Assembly: GCA_945957405.1 (NCBI GenBank)
Contig: CAMFLL010000038.1
Span: 1 to 33,996 of the forward strand
DNA length: 33,996 bases
Direction of reading: 5' to 3'
Source: an uncultured Mycolicibacterium sp.
Lineage (GTDB): Bacteria > Actinomycetota > Actinomycetes > Mycobacteriales > Mycobacteriaceae
A program made the translations under genes and the position numbers. The number at the start of each line of letters is the position of its first letter. Within the stretch, counting starts at the first letter, position 1. The notes below the pieces were generated by a model. It had not been told where the DNA came from and did not search any database. It worked only from the letters and a program-made list of their open reading frames with translations. Below, piece by piece: positions 1 to 8,341 of this stretch.

Positions 1-963
1 GTCGGCGAGGGCGGCTACCAGGTCGGCAACTTCCCAGGTTTGTGGACCGAGTGGAACGGGAAGTATCGCGACACTGTGCGTGATTACTGGCGGGGCGAGC
101 CCGCAACCCTGGGCGAATTCGCGTCCCGGCTCACCGGGTCGTCGGACCTGTATGAGGCGACCGGCCGCAGGCCGGGCGCCAGCATCAATTTCGTGACAGC
201 CCACGACGGATTCACGTTGACCGACCTGGTGTCCTACAACGAGAAACACAACAAAGCCAACGGCGAAGAGAACCGCGACGGCGAAAGCCACAACCGGTCG
301 TGGAACTGCGGTGTCGAAGGCCCCACCGACGATCCCGAGATTCTGGCCCTGCGCGCAAAACAGATGCGCAACATCATGGCGACGCTGATGCTCAGCCAGG
401 GCACTCCGATGGTCAGCCACGGTGACGAGATCGGGCGAACCCAGTTGGGCAACAACAACGTCTACTGCCAGGACTCGCCGATCTCCTGGATGGACTGGAC
501 GCTGTGCCAGACCAATGCAGACCTGCTGGCCTTCGTGCGTCGCGCGACAGGGCTGCGCAAGGCCCACCCGGTGTTCCGCCGCAGGCGGTTCTTCGAGGGC
601 AAGCCCATCCGCACCGGTGACCAGGTCCGCGACATCTCGTGGCTGACCACGGCCGGGCAGGAGATGACGCCGGAAGACTGGGGTTCGGGATTCGGCAAGT
701 GTGTGGCGGTATTCCTCAACGGTGAGGCGATCCCCACCCCGGACGCGCGCGGCGAGCGCATTGTCGACGACTCGTTCCTGTTGTGTTTCAACGCCCACGA
801 CGAGGCCGTCGACTTCGTCGCCCCCGACAGCGGTTACGCCCAGGAGTGGTCCGGCGAACTGGACACCGACGTCATGACCGGCGTGAGCGACCGCGTGGTG
901 AAAGCCGGTGAGAAGATCTCGCTCGAGCCACGTTCCGTCGTCGTACTGCGGAAGACCGCCTGA
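1..963 (+). CDS. glgX: Glycogen debranching enzyme GlgX/TreX, C-terminal part (5' end outside window)
   Basis: The reading frame is open from base 1 and ends at TGA 961-963, so about 320 C-terminal residues of an enzyme that is usually about 700 long are present. It is a GH13 isoamylase-type enzyme that removes alpha-1,6 branches from glycogen and supplies linear maltodextrin. Diagnostic pieces are GEGGYQVGNFPGLWTEWNG at the window edge, the TAHDGFTL segment carrying the third catalytic Asp, the NGEENRDGESHNRSWNCG stretch and the DEIGRTQLGNNNVYCQDSP substrate-binding block. The remainder is the beta-sandwich C-terminal domain. The stop lies 3 nt before treY, so glgX, treY and treZ form one transcription unit in the treX-treY-treZ order known from mycobacteria. 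Confidence 0.95.
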   Translation, partial: VGEGGYQVGNFPGLWTEWNGKYRDTVRDYWRGEPATLGEFASRLTGSSDLYEATGRRPGASINFVTAHDGFTLTDLVSYNEKHNKANGEENRDGESHNRSWNCGVEGPTDDPEILALRAKQMRNIMATLMLSQGTPMVSHGDEIGRTQLGNNNVYCQDSPISWMDWTLCQTNADLLAFVRRATGLRKAHPVFRRRRFFEGKPIRTGDQVRDISWLTTAGQEMTPEDWGSGFGKCVAVFLNGEAIPTPDARGERIVDDSFLLCFNAHDEAVDFVAPDSGYAQEWSGELDTDVMTGVSDRVVKAGEKISLEPRSVVVLRKTA

Positions 964-966
964 CAC

Positions 967-3267
967 ATGGGCTTTCCCGTCATCGCGACCTATCGGCTGC
1001 AACTGCGTGGCCCCGACAGTGGTCAGTCGTTCACCTTCTCCGACGCCGAGGAGCTGGTGCCCTATCTCGCCGAACTGGGCGTCTCGCACCTCTACCTGTC
1101 CCCCATCCTGACCCCGGTGCACGGGTCGGCGCACGGCTATGACGTGGCAGACCCGACGACGGTATCGGCCGAACTGGGCGGCCCCGACGGCCTGGCCCGG
1201 TTGTGCTCGGCAGCTCACCGCGACGGTCTCGGCGTGATCGTCGACATCGTCCCCAACCATGTCGGGGTCGACCAGCCCCGGCAGAACCGGTGGTGGTGGG
1301 ACGTCCTGCAACACGGCCGCGACTCGCGTTACGCCGGCTACTTCGACATCGACTGGACGTTGGACCCGGACGGCCGAATCATCCTGCCGGTGTTGGGATC
1401 CGACGATGACACGGCGGCCCTGGAGGTCGACGGCGACGAACTGCGGCTGGGCGACCTGGCCTTCCCCATCGCGCCGGGTACCGCCGACGGCGCATCGGGT
1501 TCCGACGTCCACGATCGCCAGCACTACCGGCTCGTCGGCTGGCGCAACGGTGTGTGCGGCTATCGCCGATTCTTCTCCATCACGTCGCTGGCGGGTCTGC
1601 GGCAGGAGGACCGGGACGTCTTCGACGCCAGCCACGCCGAGGTGAAACGCTGGTTCGACGAAGGTCTGGTCGACGGGGTGCGCATCGATCACCCCGACGG
1701 GTTGTCCGATCCCGGGGGCTACCTGGACTATCTGCGTGACGCGGTGGGCCGGCACGCCTACGTCGTGATCGAGAAGATCCTGGCGCCCGACGAGGCACTG
1801 GAGCCGACCCTGCCCGTCGACGGCACCACCGGTTACGACGTGTTGCGTGAGATCGGCGGCCTGTTCGTCGACCCCACGGGCGAACCGGCGCTGACGGCCC
1901 TGGCCGACTCGGCGGGATTCCGGCACGAGCAGATCGCCGCCCTGACAGCCGATCTCAAGACGGTGTCGGCCACCGAGACGCTGGCCAGCGAACTGAATCG
2001 CCTGCGTCGCAGCATTGTGGCCGCCGTCGGTACCGATGATCCCGAGCTGCCCGCGGCGATCGCGGCCCTGCTGACCCAGATCGGCGTGTACCGGTGCGAC
2101 TATCCGGGGTTGTCGGCCATGATGTCGACCGCGATCGCGCAGACCGCCGCGCAGCGGCCCGAACTCGACCCGGCACTCGGCGTGCTCTCCGCGGCACTCG
2201 ACGCCGACGAGCCGGCGGTCCGCATCCAGCAGCTGTGCGGCGCCGTGACCGCCAAGTCGGTCGAGGACTGTCTGTTCTACCGCGACGCACGCCTGGTGTC
2301 GCTCAACGAGGTCGGCGGCGAGCCGGAGCGCTTCGGTGTCAGTGCGGCCGAATTCCACCACAGCGCGGCCGTCCGGGCGCTGCGTTGGCCCCGCGCGATG
2401 ACGACCCTGACCACGCACGACACCAAGCGCGGCGAGGATGTACGCGCGCGCATCGGCGTGCTGTCCCAGGTGCCGAGTCTGTGGACGGAGCTGGTGGCCG
2501 GCTGGGAACAGCTGACCCCCTCCCCCGACGCCGGCACCGGATTGTTCTTGTGGCAGAACATGTTCGGCGTCTGGCCCGGTGACGGCCGGCTCGACGACGC
2601 ATTCCGCGGGCGGGTGCACGCCTACGCCGAGAAGGCGATCCGTGAGGCAGGCGTACGCACGTCGTGGAACGAACCCGATGACGAGTTCGAAGGCGCCGTC
2701 CACGCCTGGCTGGACAGTGTGTTCGACGGACCGGTGGGCACCGAGATGTCGGCCCTGGTGACCCGCCTGCAGGAGCATGCCCACAGCGACGCGCTGGGCC
2801 AGAAACTGTTGGCCCTCACGGTGCCCGGCGTCCCCGATGTGTACCAGGGCACCGAACTCTGGGAGGACAGCCTGGTCGACCCGGACAACCGCCGCCCGGT
2901 CGACTACGCGCGGCGGCGTGCCGAACTGGCCGCGCAGCAACACCCCAAGCTGAGAGTGGTGCGCGCCGCACTGCAGCTGCGCCGCAAGCGCCCGGAACTC
3001 TTCCTGTCCGGCTCGTATGCGCCGCTGCTGGCCGCCGGCGCGGCCGCGGCCCACCTGGTGGGCTTCCGGCGCGGCGCGGACGTTGTGGTGGCCGTGAGCC
3101 GATGGACCGTCACGCTCGCCGAAAATGGTTGGGATGACACAGCGTTGACCCTTCCTGAGGGAACCTGGACGGACCGCCTGACCGGTACGGAGTTCACCGC
3201 AACGGTGCCGGCCGCGCGGCTGTTCGCCGATCTGCCCGTGACACTGCTGGAGCGCGCCGATGCCTGA
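967..3267 (+). CDS. treY: Maltooligosyl trehalose synthase TreY
   Basis: This 766-residue GH13 enzyme (EC 5.4.99.15) isomerises the reducing-end alpha-1,4 bond of a maltooligosaccharide into an alpha,alpha-1,1 bond, giving maltooligosyl trehalose. The N-terminus ATYRLQL with YLSPILTPVHGSAHGYDV is typical of TreY. The catalytic residues are visible: nucleophile D241 in GVRIDHPDGL, acid/base E269 in VIEKILAPDE, and D485 in TTHDTKRGEDVRAR. IVPNH of conserved region I lies near residue 97. The length is close to that of mycobacterial TreY (about 765). The ATG is 3 nt after the glgX stop, and the 3' end overlaps treZ by 8 nt, so translation of the two is probably coupled. Confidence 0.96.
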   Translation: MGFPVIATYRLQLRGPDSGQSFTFSDAEELVPYLAELGVSHLYLSPILTPVHGSAHGYDVADPTTVSAELGGPDGLARLCSAAHRDGLGVIVDIVPNHVGVDQPRQNRWWWDVLQHGRDSRYAGYFDIDWTLDPDGRIILPVLGSDDDTAALEVDGDELRLGDLAFPIAPGTADGASGSDVHDRQHYRLVGWRNGVCGYRRFFSITSLAGLRQEDRDVFDASHAEVKRWFDEGLVDGVRIDHPDGLSDPGGYLDYLRDAVGRHAYVVIEKILAPDEALEPTLPVDGTTGYDVLREIGGLFVDPTGEPALTALADSAGFRHEQIAALTADLKTVSATETLASELNRLRRSIVAAVGTDDPELPAAIAALLTQIGVYRCDYPGLSAMMSTAIAQTAAQRPELDPALGVLSAALDADEPAVRIQQLCGAVTAKSVEDCLFYRDARLVSLNEVGGEPERFGVSAAEFHHSAAVRALRWPRAMTTLTTHDTKRGEDVRARIGVLSQVPSLWTELVAGWEQLTPSPDAGTGLFLWQNMFGVWPGDGRLDDAFRGRVHAYAEKAIREAGVRTSWNEPDDEFEGAVHAWLDSVFDGPVGTEMSALVTRLQEHAHSDALGQKLLALTVPGVPDVYQGTELWEDSLVDPDNRRPVDYARRRAELAAQQHPKLRVVRAALQLRRKRPELFLSGSYAPLLAAGAAAAHLVGFRRGADVVVAVSRWTVTLAENGWDDTALTLPEGTWTDRLTGTEFTATVPAARLFADLPVTLLERADA

Positions 3268-4987
3268 GCACCAGTTCGCGGTGTGGGCGCCGCGGCCTGC
3301 GCGTGTCCGCCTCGATGTCGACGGCGCGCTGCATCCGATGGAACGCACCGACGGCGGATGGTGGCGGGCACTCGTCGACGCCGCGCCCGACGCCCGGTAC
3401 GGGTTCGTCCTGGACGACGATCCGACGGTGTATCCCGATCCCCGTTCACCCCGCCAACCCGACGGGGTGCACGAGCGGTCGGCACTGTGGGATCCGTCGG
3501 CGGTGACGTGGAGCGACACCGACTGGGCGGGGCGTTCGATCGAGGGGGCGGTGATCTACGAGCTGCACATCGGCACCTTCACGGCGGCGGGCACCTTCGA
3601 CTCCGCCATCGAGAAACTCGATCAGCTGGTGGACCTCGGCGTCGACTTCGTGGAACTGATGCCGGTCAACGCCTTCGGCGGCGCGCACGGGTGGGGTTAC
3701 GACGGTGTGCTGTGGTATGCGGTGCACGAACCCTACGGCGGTCCCGACGGTCTGACCCGTCTGGTCGACGCCTGCCACCGCCGGGGCCTGGGCGTGCTGG
3801 TCGACGCGGTGTTCAACCATCTCGGTCCGTCGGGTAACTACCTGCCGAAGTTCGGGCCGTACCTGTCGACGGGCAGCAACCCGTGGGGTGAAGGCATCAA
3901 CATCGCCGATGCCGATTCCGATGAGGTCCGAAACTTCATCATCGGGTGTGCGCTGAGGTGGATGCGCGACTTCCACGTCGACGGCCTGCGCCTCGATGCC
4001 GTGCACGCCATGGTCGACACCACCGCGTTTCACATTCTCGAGGAATTGTCTTCTGAAACCGATTCACTGTCTTCGCAATTGGGCCGGCCGCTGTCGCTGA
4101 TCGCCGAGAGTGACCGGAACGACCCGAGGTTCATCACGCCGCGGTCGGCGTCGGGTTACGGGATGACCGCACAGTGGGATGACGACATCCACCACGCGCT
4201 GCACACCGCCGTCTCCGGTGAACGGCAGGGCTACTACTCGGACTTCGGCTCGTTGCAGGCGTTGGCAGTGACCTTGCAGCACGGCTACTTTCACGCCGGT
4301 ACGTACTCGTCGTTCCGGCACCGCCGCCACGGCCGCCCCCTGGACACCGCCGCCATCCCCGGCTACCGGCTGCTGGCCTACACCAGCACGCACGATCAGG
4401 TGGGGAACCGCGCCCTCGGCGACCGCCCGACGGCGTACCTGACCGCCGGTCAGTTGGCGGTCAGCGCCGCACTGGCGCTGTTGACACCGTTCACGGCGAT
4501 GCTCTTCATGGGTGAGGAGTGGGCCGCGTCCACCCCGTTCCAGTTCTTCAGCGCCCACGAGGATCCCGACCTGGCCGACGCCGTCCGCACCGGCCGCAGG
4601 GCCGAGTTCGCCGATCATGGCTGGGACGCCGATGACGTACCCGACCCGCAGGACCCGGAGACTTTCCTGCGCAGCAAGCTCGACTGGGATGAGCGCGACA
4701 CCGGCGGGCATGCCCGGATGTTGGCGCTCTACCGCGACCTGATCGCGCTGCGCCGCACCGAACCGGATCTACAGGATTTCCGTCTCGATCATCTCGGTGT
4801 CGACTACAGCGAGGCGGACCGCTGGATCGTGCTGCGTCGGGGCACCCTGGCGATCGCCTGCAATCTCGGGCCGGACGCCGTGGCGGTGCCGGTCACCGGT
4901 GAGGTCGTGATGGCCTGGGAGACACCGCAGGTCGGCGCGCAGGACACCACTCTGGCCGGACAGTCCTTCGCCGTCCTGCGCACCTGA
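3260..4987 (+). CDS. treZ: Maltooligosyl trehalose trehalohydrolase TreZ
   Basis: This 575-residue GH13 enzyme (EC 3.2.1.141) hydrolyses the bond next to the trehalosyl end of the TreY product and releases free trehalose. An N-terminal E-set domain (FAVWAPRPARVRLDVDG, residues 6-22) precedes the barrel. The catalytic set is D246 in GLRLDAVHAM, E283 in SLIAESDRNDPR and D379 in TSTHDQVGNR. The segment LMPVNAFGGAHGWGYDGV is characteristic of TreZ. The start ATG lies inside the end of treY. The gene ends 7 nt from the oppositely oriented derI-like gene. Confidence 0.96.
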   Translation: MPEHQFAVWAPRPARVRLDVDGALHPMERTDGGWWRALVDAAPDARYGFVLDDDPTVYPDPRSPRQPDGVHERSALWDPSAVTWSDTDWAGRSIEGAVIYELHIGTFTAAGTFDSAIEKLDQLVDLGVDFVELMPVNAFGGAHGWGYDGVLWYAVHEPYGGPDGLTRLVDACHRRGLGVLVDAVFNHLGPSGNYLPKFGPYLSTGSNPWGEGINIADADSDEVRNFIIGCALRWMRDFHVDGLRLDAVHAMVDTTAFHILEELSSETDSLSSQLGRPLSLIAESDRNDPRFITPRSASGYGMTAQWDDDIHHALHTAVSGERQGYYSDFGSLQALAVTLQHGYFHAGTYSSFRHRRHGRPLDTAAIPGYRLLAYTSTHDQVGNRALGDRPTAYLTAGQLAVSAALALLTPFTAMLFMGEEWAASTPFQFFSAHEDPDLADAVRTGRRAEFADHGWDADDVPDPQDPETFLRSKLDWDERDTGGHARMLALYRDLIALRRTEPDLQDFRLDHLGVDYSEADRWIVLRRGTLAIACNLGPDAVAVPVTGEVVMAWETPQVGAQDTTLAGQSFAVLRT

Positions 4988-4999
4988 GCCCGGATCAGG
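4983..4999. terminator. Weak imperfect palindrome between convergent treZ and derI-like genes
   Basis: CCTGAGCCCGGATCAGG is an inverted repeat with 5-bp outer arms and a CC/GG inner pair, placed exactly across the two converging stop codons. It has no T-tract. It could act as a short bidirectional hairpin, but the stem is weak. Confidence 0.25.
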
Positions 5000-5459
5000 C
5001 CGTGGGCTCGTAGCTGCAGATCGCCTCGACCTTGTCGGCGGACTTGCTGTTCGGGTCGAACTCGTAGCCGAGCCATTCCCTGGCCAGCCGGCGTGCCAGC
5101 TCCAGGCCGATGACCCGTTGGCCGACACAGAGCACCTGGGCGTTGTTGGACAGCACCGAACGCTCGACGGAGAAACTGTCGTGTGCCGTCACCGCGCGGA
5201 TCCCGGGCACCTTGTTGGCACTGATCGCGACGCCGAGACCGGTGCCGCACACCAGCAGTGCACGGTCGGCCTTGCCTTCGGCGACCAGGCGGGCCGCCGC
5301 GACAGCGACGTGCGGGTAGGCGGTGTCCTCGTCGGAACCCACACCGACATCGGTGACCTCGCTGACCCGGTCGTCGGCGCGCAGATCACCCTTGAGCGCC
5401 TCCTTGTACTCGTATCCGGCGTCATCCGAGCCGACGACGATGCGCAATCCGGCTGGCAT
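4995..5459 (-). CDS. derI: D-erythrulose 4-phosphate isomerase, RpiB/LacAB family (DerI-like)
   Basis: This 154-residue protein has the RpiB fold. [17 protein letters not shown] lies at the N-terminus, the catalytic cysteine C71 is in the phosphate-loop motif CGTGLG (71-76), H93 is in [11 protein letters not shown], and SNNAQVL follows at 104-110. RpiB proteins interconvert phosphorylated aldoses and ketoses. In M. smegmatis the homologue encoded beside the DAK-type kinase converts D-erythrulose 4-phosphate to D-erythrose 4-phosphate, which enters the pentose phosphate pathway. Being last in an erythritol-type operon, 3 nt after the kinase stop, supports that reaction over ribose 5-phosphate isomerisation. 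GGGGA seven bases before the ATG supports the start. The specific substrate is inferred from context. Confidence 0.87.
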   Translation of the reverse strand: MPAGLRIVVGSDDAGYEYKEALKGDLRADDRVSEVTDVGVGSDEDTAYPHVAVAAARLVAEGKADRALLVCGTGLGVAISANKVPGIRAVTAHDSFSVERSVLSNNAQVLCVGQRVIGLELARRLAREWLGYEFDPNSKSADKVEAICSYEPTA

Positions 5460-5462
5460 TGT

Positions 5463-7202
5463 TCAGTCCCCTTTCGTGCTGAGCGCGAATGTTTCGGCCA
5501 CGGTCTGCGCACACATCGCCAGTGATGTGGCACCCGCATCGGGTGTGCCGATGCTGCGTTCGGCCAGTGGGCGCGCTCGGCCCACCTTGGGACGCAGGTC
5601 GGCGGTGTTCTTGGCGGCCTCCGTCGCGACGTCGGCCGCGGTGCGCCAGGCATCCTGCCACCGCTGGCCGTCGTCGACGCGACGCTGAAGTTCCTCGACG
5701 AACGGCAGCAGCGCGTCGAGCATGGTCTTGTCGCCGGGCGACGCGCCGCCGAGTTGGATCAACGCGTCGTAGCCGTCGCGCATGCCCGCGGCGACAGTGG
5801 CCGACTCGGGCCGCCCGGTGTCGCCGAGCCGCGCTCCGAGCGCCGACAGCAGCGCACCCCACAACACCCCGGACGTGCCACCGGCCTTGGCGGCCCATTC
5901 CTTGCCCGCCGCACTCAGCACGGACCCCTGGCCCGCGCCCTCGTCGGCGGCGCGCTGGGCGGCCTGGCGGGCCGCCGAGGAGCCCTTGACCATGCCGCGG
6001 CCGTGATCGCCGTCGCCCGCCACGGCATCGATGCGGCCCAGTTCGTCTTCGGCCCCGGCCAGCATGTCGGCCATGGCGGCGATGGCACGCGCGATCACCT
6101 GTCCACCGCGGCGACCGTCCTCATCGGACAGGTCGGCGAGCGCGGGAGTGTCGACGGCGGCGTCACCGGCGGCATCGGTGCGCAGTTCCTCGCCGGTCTC
6201 CGCGGCGGCTGCCCCCTTGCGGTAGGCGGGGCTGTCCGCCGGTGCGGTCCAGTACCTTTCGAGTTCCTCGTCGAGCCACATCACCGTCAGCGAACAGCCG
6301 GCCATGTCGAGGCTGGTGACCAGTTCGCCGACCTCCGGCTCGATGATCTCGAAACCCCGCTCGCGCAGCAGGCGCGCGGCGGTCCCCCAGACCACGAACA
6401 GTTCCTCGTACTTGGTGCGGCCGAGACCGTTGAGGATGACGGCGATCCGCGTGGAGCTGTTCTCCGGATTGTCGGCGAGCACACCCTCGACCAGGGTGCG
6501 GGCCAGATCCTCGGCCGTCGGCATCGGCTCGTCGGCCACACCGGGTTCCCCGTGGATGCCCAGTCCCACGCCCATCTGGCCGTCGGGGACCGTGAACAGC
6601 GGATGGTCGGCACCGGGCATGGTGCAGCCGTCGAACGCCACCCCGAGTGTGCGGGTGGCGGCGTTGGACGCCTCGGCCACCCGGATCACCCCGGCCAGGT
6701 CGAGACCATCCTCGGCGGCGGCGCTGGCGCACTTGAAAACCGTGAAATCGCCGGCGATCCCACGCCGCTTGGCTTCCTCACCCTTGGGTGCGCTGGCAAC
6801 GTCGTCGGTGACCGCGAAATAGTGCGCGTCGATCCCCTCACTGCGCAATTGTGTGACGGCCAGGCCGAAGTTCATCACGTCGCCGGCGTAGTTGCCGGTG
6901 GTCAGCAGCACGCCGGCGTCACCGTGGGCGGCGCGGGCCACCGACGCGGCCTCCTCGGCCGACGGTGAGGTGAAGATGTTGCCGACGACGGCGCCGTCGG
7001 CGAAACCGAAGCCGACGGTGCCGCAGAAGGCCGGATAGTGCCCCGATCCGCCGCCGATGACAACGGCGACCTTGCCGGGGCGTGTCTTGTGCGCCCTGAC
7101 CACGCCGCCGGGCACGCCGGCGACGTAGCGGCGGTTGGCGTCGAGGAAGCCGACCAGCATGTCCTCGGTGAATCGGGCCGGGTCGTTGAAGAGCTTGGTC
7201 AT
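5463..7202 (-). CDS. derK: D-erythrulose 4-kinase, two-domain dihydroxyacetone-kinase family (DerK-like)
   Basis: This 579-residue ATP-dependent DAK has a DhaK domain (about 1-330) and a DhaL domain (about 365-579). In DhaK, GGGSGHYPAF holds H55, D108 lies in NYAGDVMNF, and H217 in LGIHGEPG is the histidine that forms the covalent hemiaminal with the keto group in this family. In DhaL, GDGDHGRGM (396-404) carries the Asp residues that bind Mg-ATP. Canonical dihydroxyacetone kinases read GHEPAHAG where this one reads GHYPAFCG, which suggests a changed substrate pocket. M. smegmatis DerK, from an operon with the same gene content, phosphorylates D-erythrulose at O4. The ATG overlaps the stop of the upstream ATPase gene (ATGA). 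Kinase family is certain; the tetrulose substrate is inferred from context. Confidence 0.88.
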   Translation of the reverse strand: MTKLFNDPARFTEDMLVGFLDANRRYVAGVPGGVVRAHKTRPGKVAVVIGGGSGHYPAFCGTVGFGFADGAVVGNIFTSPSAEEAASVARAAHGDAGVLLTTGNYAGDVMNFGLAVTQLRSEGIDAHYFAVTDDVASAPKGEEAKRRGIAGDFTVFKCASAAAEDGLDLAGVIRVAEASNAATRTLGVAFDGCTMPGADHPLFTVPDGQMGVGLGIHGEPGVADEPMPTAEDLARTLVEGVLADNPENSSTRIAVILNGLGRTKYEELFVVWGTAARLLRERGFEIIEPEVGELVTSLDMAGCSLTVMWLDEELERYWTAPADSPAYRKGAAAAETGEELRTDAAGDAAVDTPALADLSDEDGRRGGQVIARAIAAMADMLAGAEDELGRIDAVAGDGDHGRGMVKGSSAARQAAQRAADEGAGQGSVLSAAGKEWAAKAGGTSGVLWGALLSALGARLGDTGRPESATVAAGMRDGYDALIQLGGASPGDKTMLDALLPFVEELQRRVDDGQRWQDAWRTAADVATEAAKNTADLRPKVGRARPLAERSIGTPDAGATSLAMCAQTVAETFALSTKGD

Positions 7203-8341
7203 CGCAGTCGGTCTCCACTGTCGGCGTCGAACAGGTACACCCGTTCCGGGGCGGCCGTGATGGTCACCCGCTGCTCCGTATCGTAGGTCTCCTCGGCCGG
7301 CGTCTGAACCACGATGCCCTCTTCGATACCCGCCACGGTGCTGGTGGCCAGACCGAACTCGAGCAGGTGCTCGAAGTACGCCACCGTCCCGGAGATCCCC
7401 GTTTCACCGTCACCGAGCGCGCAGTCCTGTGGCCGGATCCCGACCTTGACGGCAGCCCCGTCGGCGACCCCGTCGACCGACACCGCTGTGTCGAGACGGC
7501 CTGCACCGGAACCGATCTCGACACGTACCCGACCATCGGCGACCCTCACCACGCCGGGCAGCACGTTGATCTGCGGTTCGCCGACGAACTCCGCCACGAA
7601 CAGATTCGCCGGATCGTCGAACACCTCATCGGGGGTGCCGAACTGCTGGACGATGCCCCCGTCCATCACGGCCAGGCGATCGGCCAGCGACAACGCCTCG
7701 ACCTGATCGTGGGTGACGACGATGGTGGTGTAGCCGAACTCGCGCTGAAGCACTTTCAGCTCGCGGCGCACGCGCTGGCGCGCCGAGGCGTCGAGGTGGC
7801 TCAGCGGTTCGTCGAGCAGCAGCACCGGTGGGTTGCGCACCAGCGCCCGCGCCAGCGCGACCCGCTGTTTCTGACCGCTGGACAGCCCCGCGGGGCGCAG
7901 GTCGAGCAGATCGTTCATCTCCAACCGGTCGCAGATCGACGACACCATCTGCTCGGCGCCCTTGACCTTGCGGGCCTTCAATCCGTACAGCAGGTTGTCG
8001 CGGATCGACATCGGCGGGTACAGCGCATAACTCTCGAAACCGACGCCGATACCGCGTTTGGCGGCAGGCAACTGCGAGATCTCCCGGTCACCGATCTTGA
8101 TCGACCCGCTGGTGACGGTCTCAAGGCCGGCGATCATGCGCAGCGTCGTGGTTTTACCGCAGCCGGACGGGCCGAGCAGGGCCACCAGTTCGCCCGGCTC
8201 GATCTCGAGGTTGATGCCCTTGACGGCAGTCACCTTGTCCCGGCCACTCGACGAGTAGGTCTTGACCAGGTCGGACAGGGTCAGGCTCTGGGCCGTGGCC
8301 GTCGACCCGGTGGTGCGGGGGGCTTCTGCGGTGACGCTCAC
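7199..8341 (-). CDS. Carbohydrate (tetritol) ABC importer, ATPase subunit 2
   Basis: This 380-residue ATPase belongs to the MalK/UgpC type: a nucleotide-binding domain (about 20-250) followed by a TOBE-like regulatory tail. Walker A GPSGCGKT is at 57-64, signature LSSGQ at 153-157, Walker B LLLDEP with E178, and the H-loop His is H211. The usual Q-loop Gln is replaced by Glu (E103 in GFESYALYP), and the signature has Ser for the first Gly. It probably forms a heterodimer with the other ATPase of the operon to power the two permeases. It starts at GTG, overlapping the stop of the other ATPase gene by 4 nt (GTGA), and its own stop overlaps the kinase start by 4 nt. Confidence 0.9.
   Translation of the reverse strand: MSVTAEAPRTTGSTATAQSLTLSDLVKTYSSSGRDKVTAVKGINLEIEPGELVALLGPSGCGKTTTLRMIAGLETVTSGSIKIGDREISQLPAAKRGIGVGFESYALYPPMSIRDNLLYGLKARKVKGAEQMVSSICDRLEMNDLLDLRPAGLSSGQKQRVALARALVRNPPVLLLDEPLSHLDASARQRVRRELKVLQREFGYTTIVVTHDQVEALSLADRLAVMDGGIVQQFGTPDEVFDDPANLFVAEFVGEPQINVLPGVVRVADGRVRVEIGSGAGRLDTAVSVDGVADGAAVKVGIRPQDCALGDGETGISGTVAYFEHLLEFGLATSTVAGIEEGIVVQTPAEETYDTEQRVTITAAPERVYLFDADSGDRLR

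Noticed and set aside
5754..6968. Long open frame of about 404 codons on the plus strand, antisense to the DAK-type kinase gene.
   Set aside because: It is a GC-rich shadow: Gly/His/Arg-rich, no domain, and it exactly overlaps a conserved enzyme gene.
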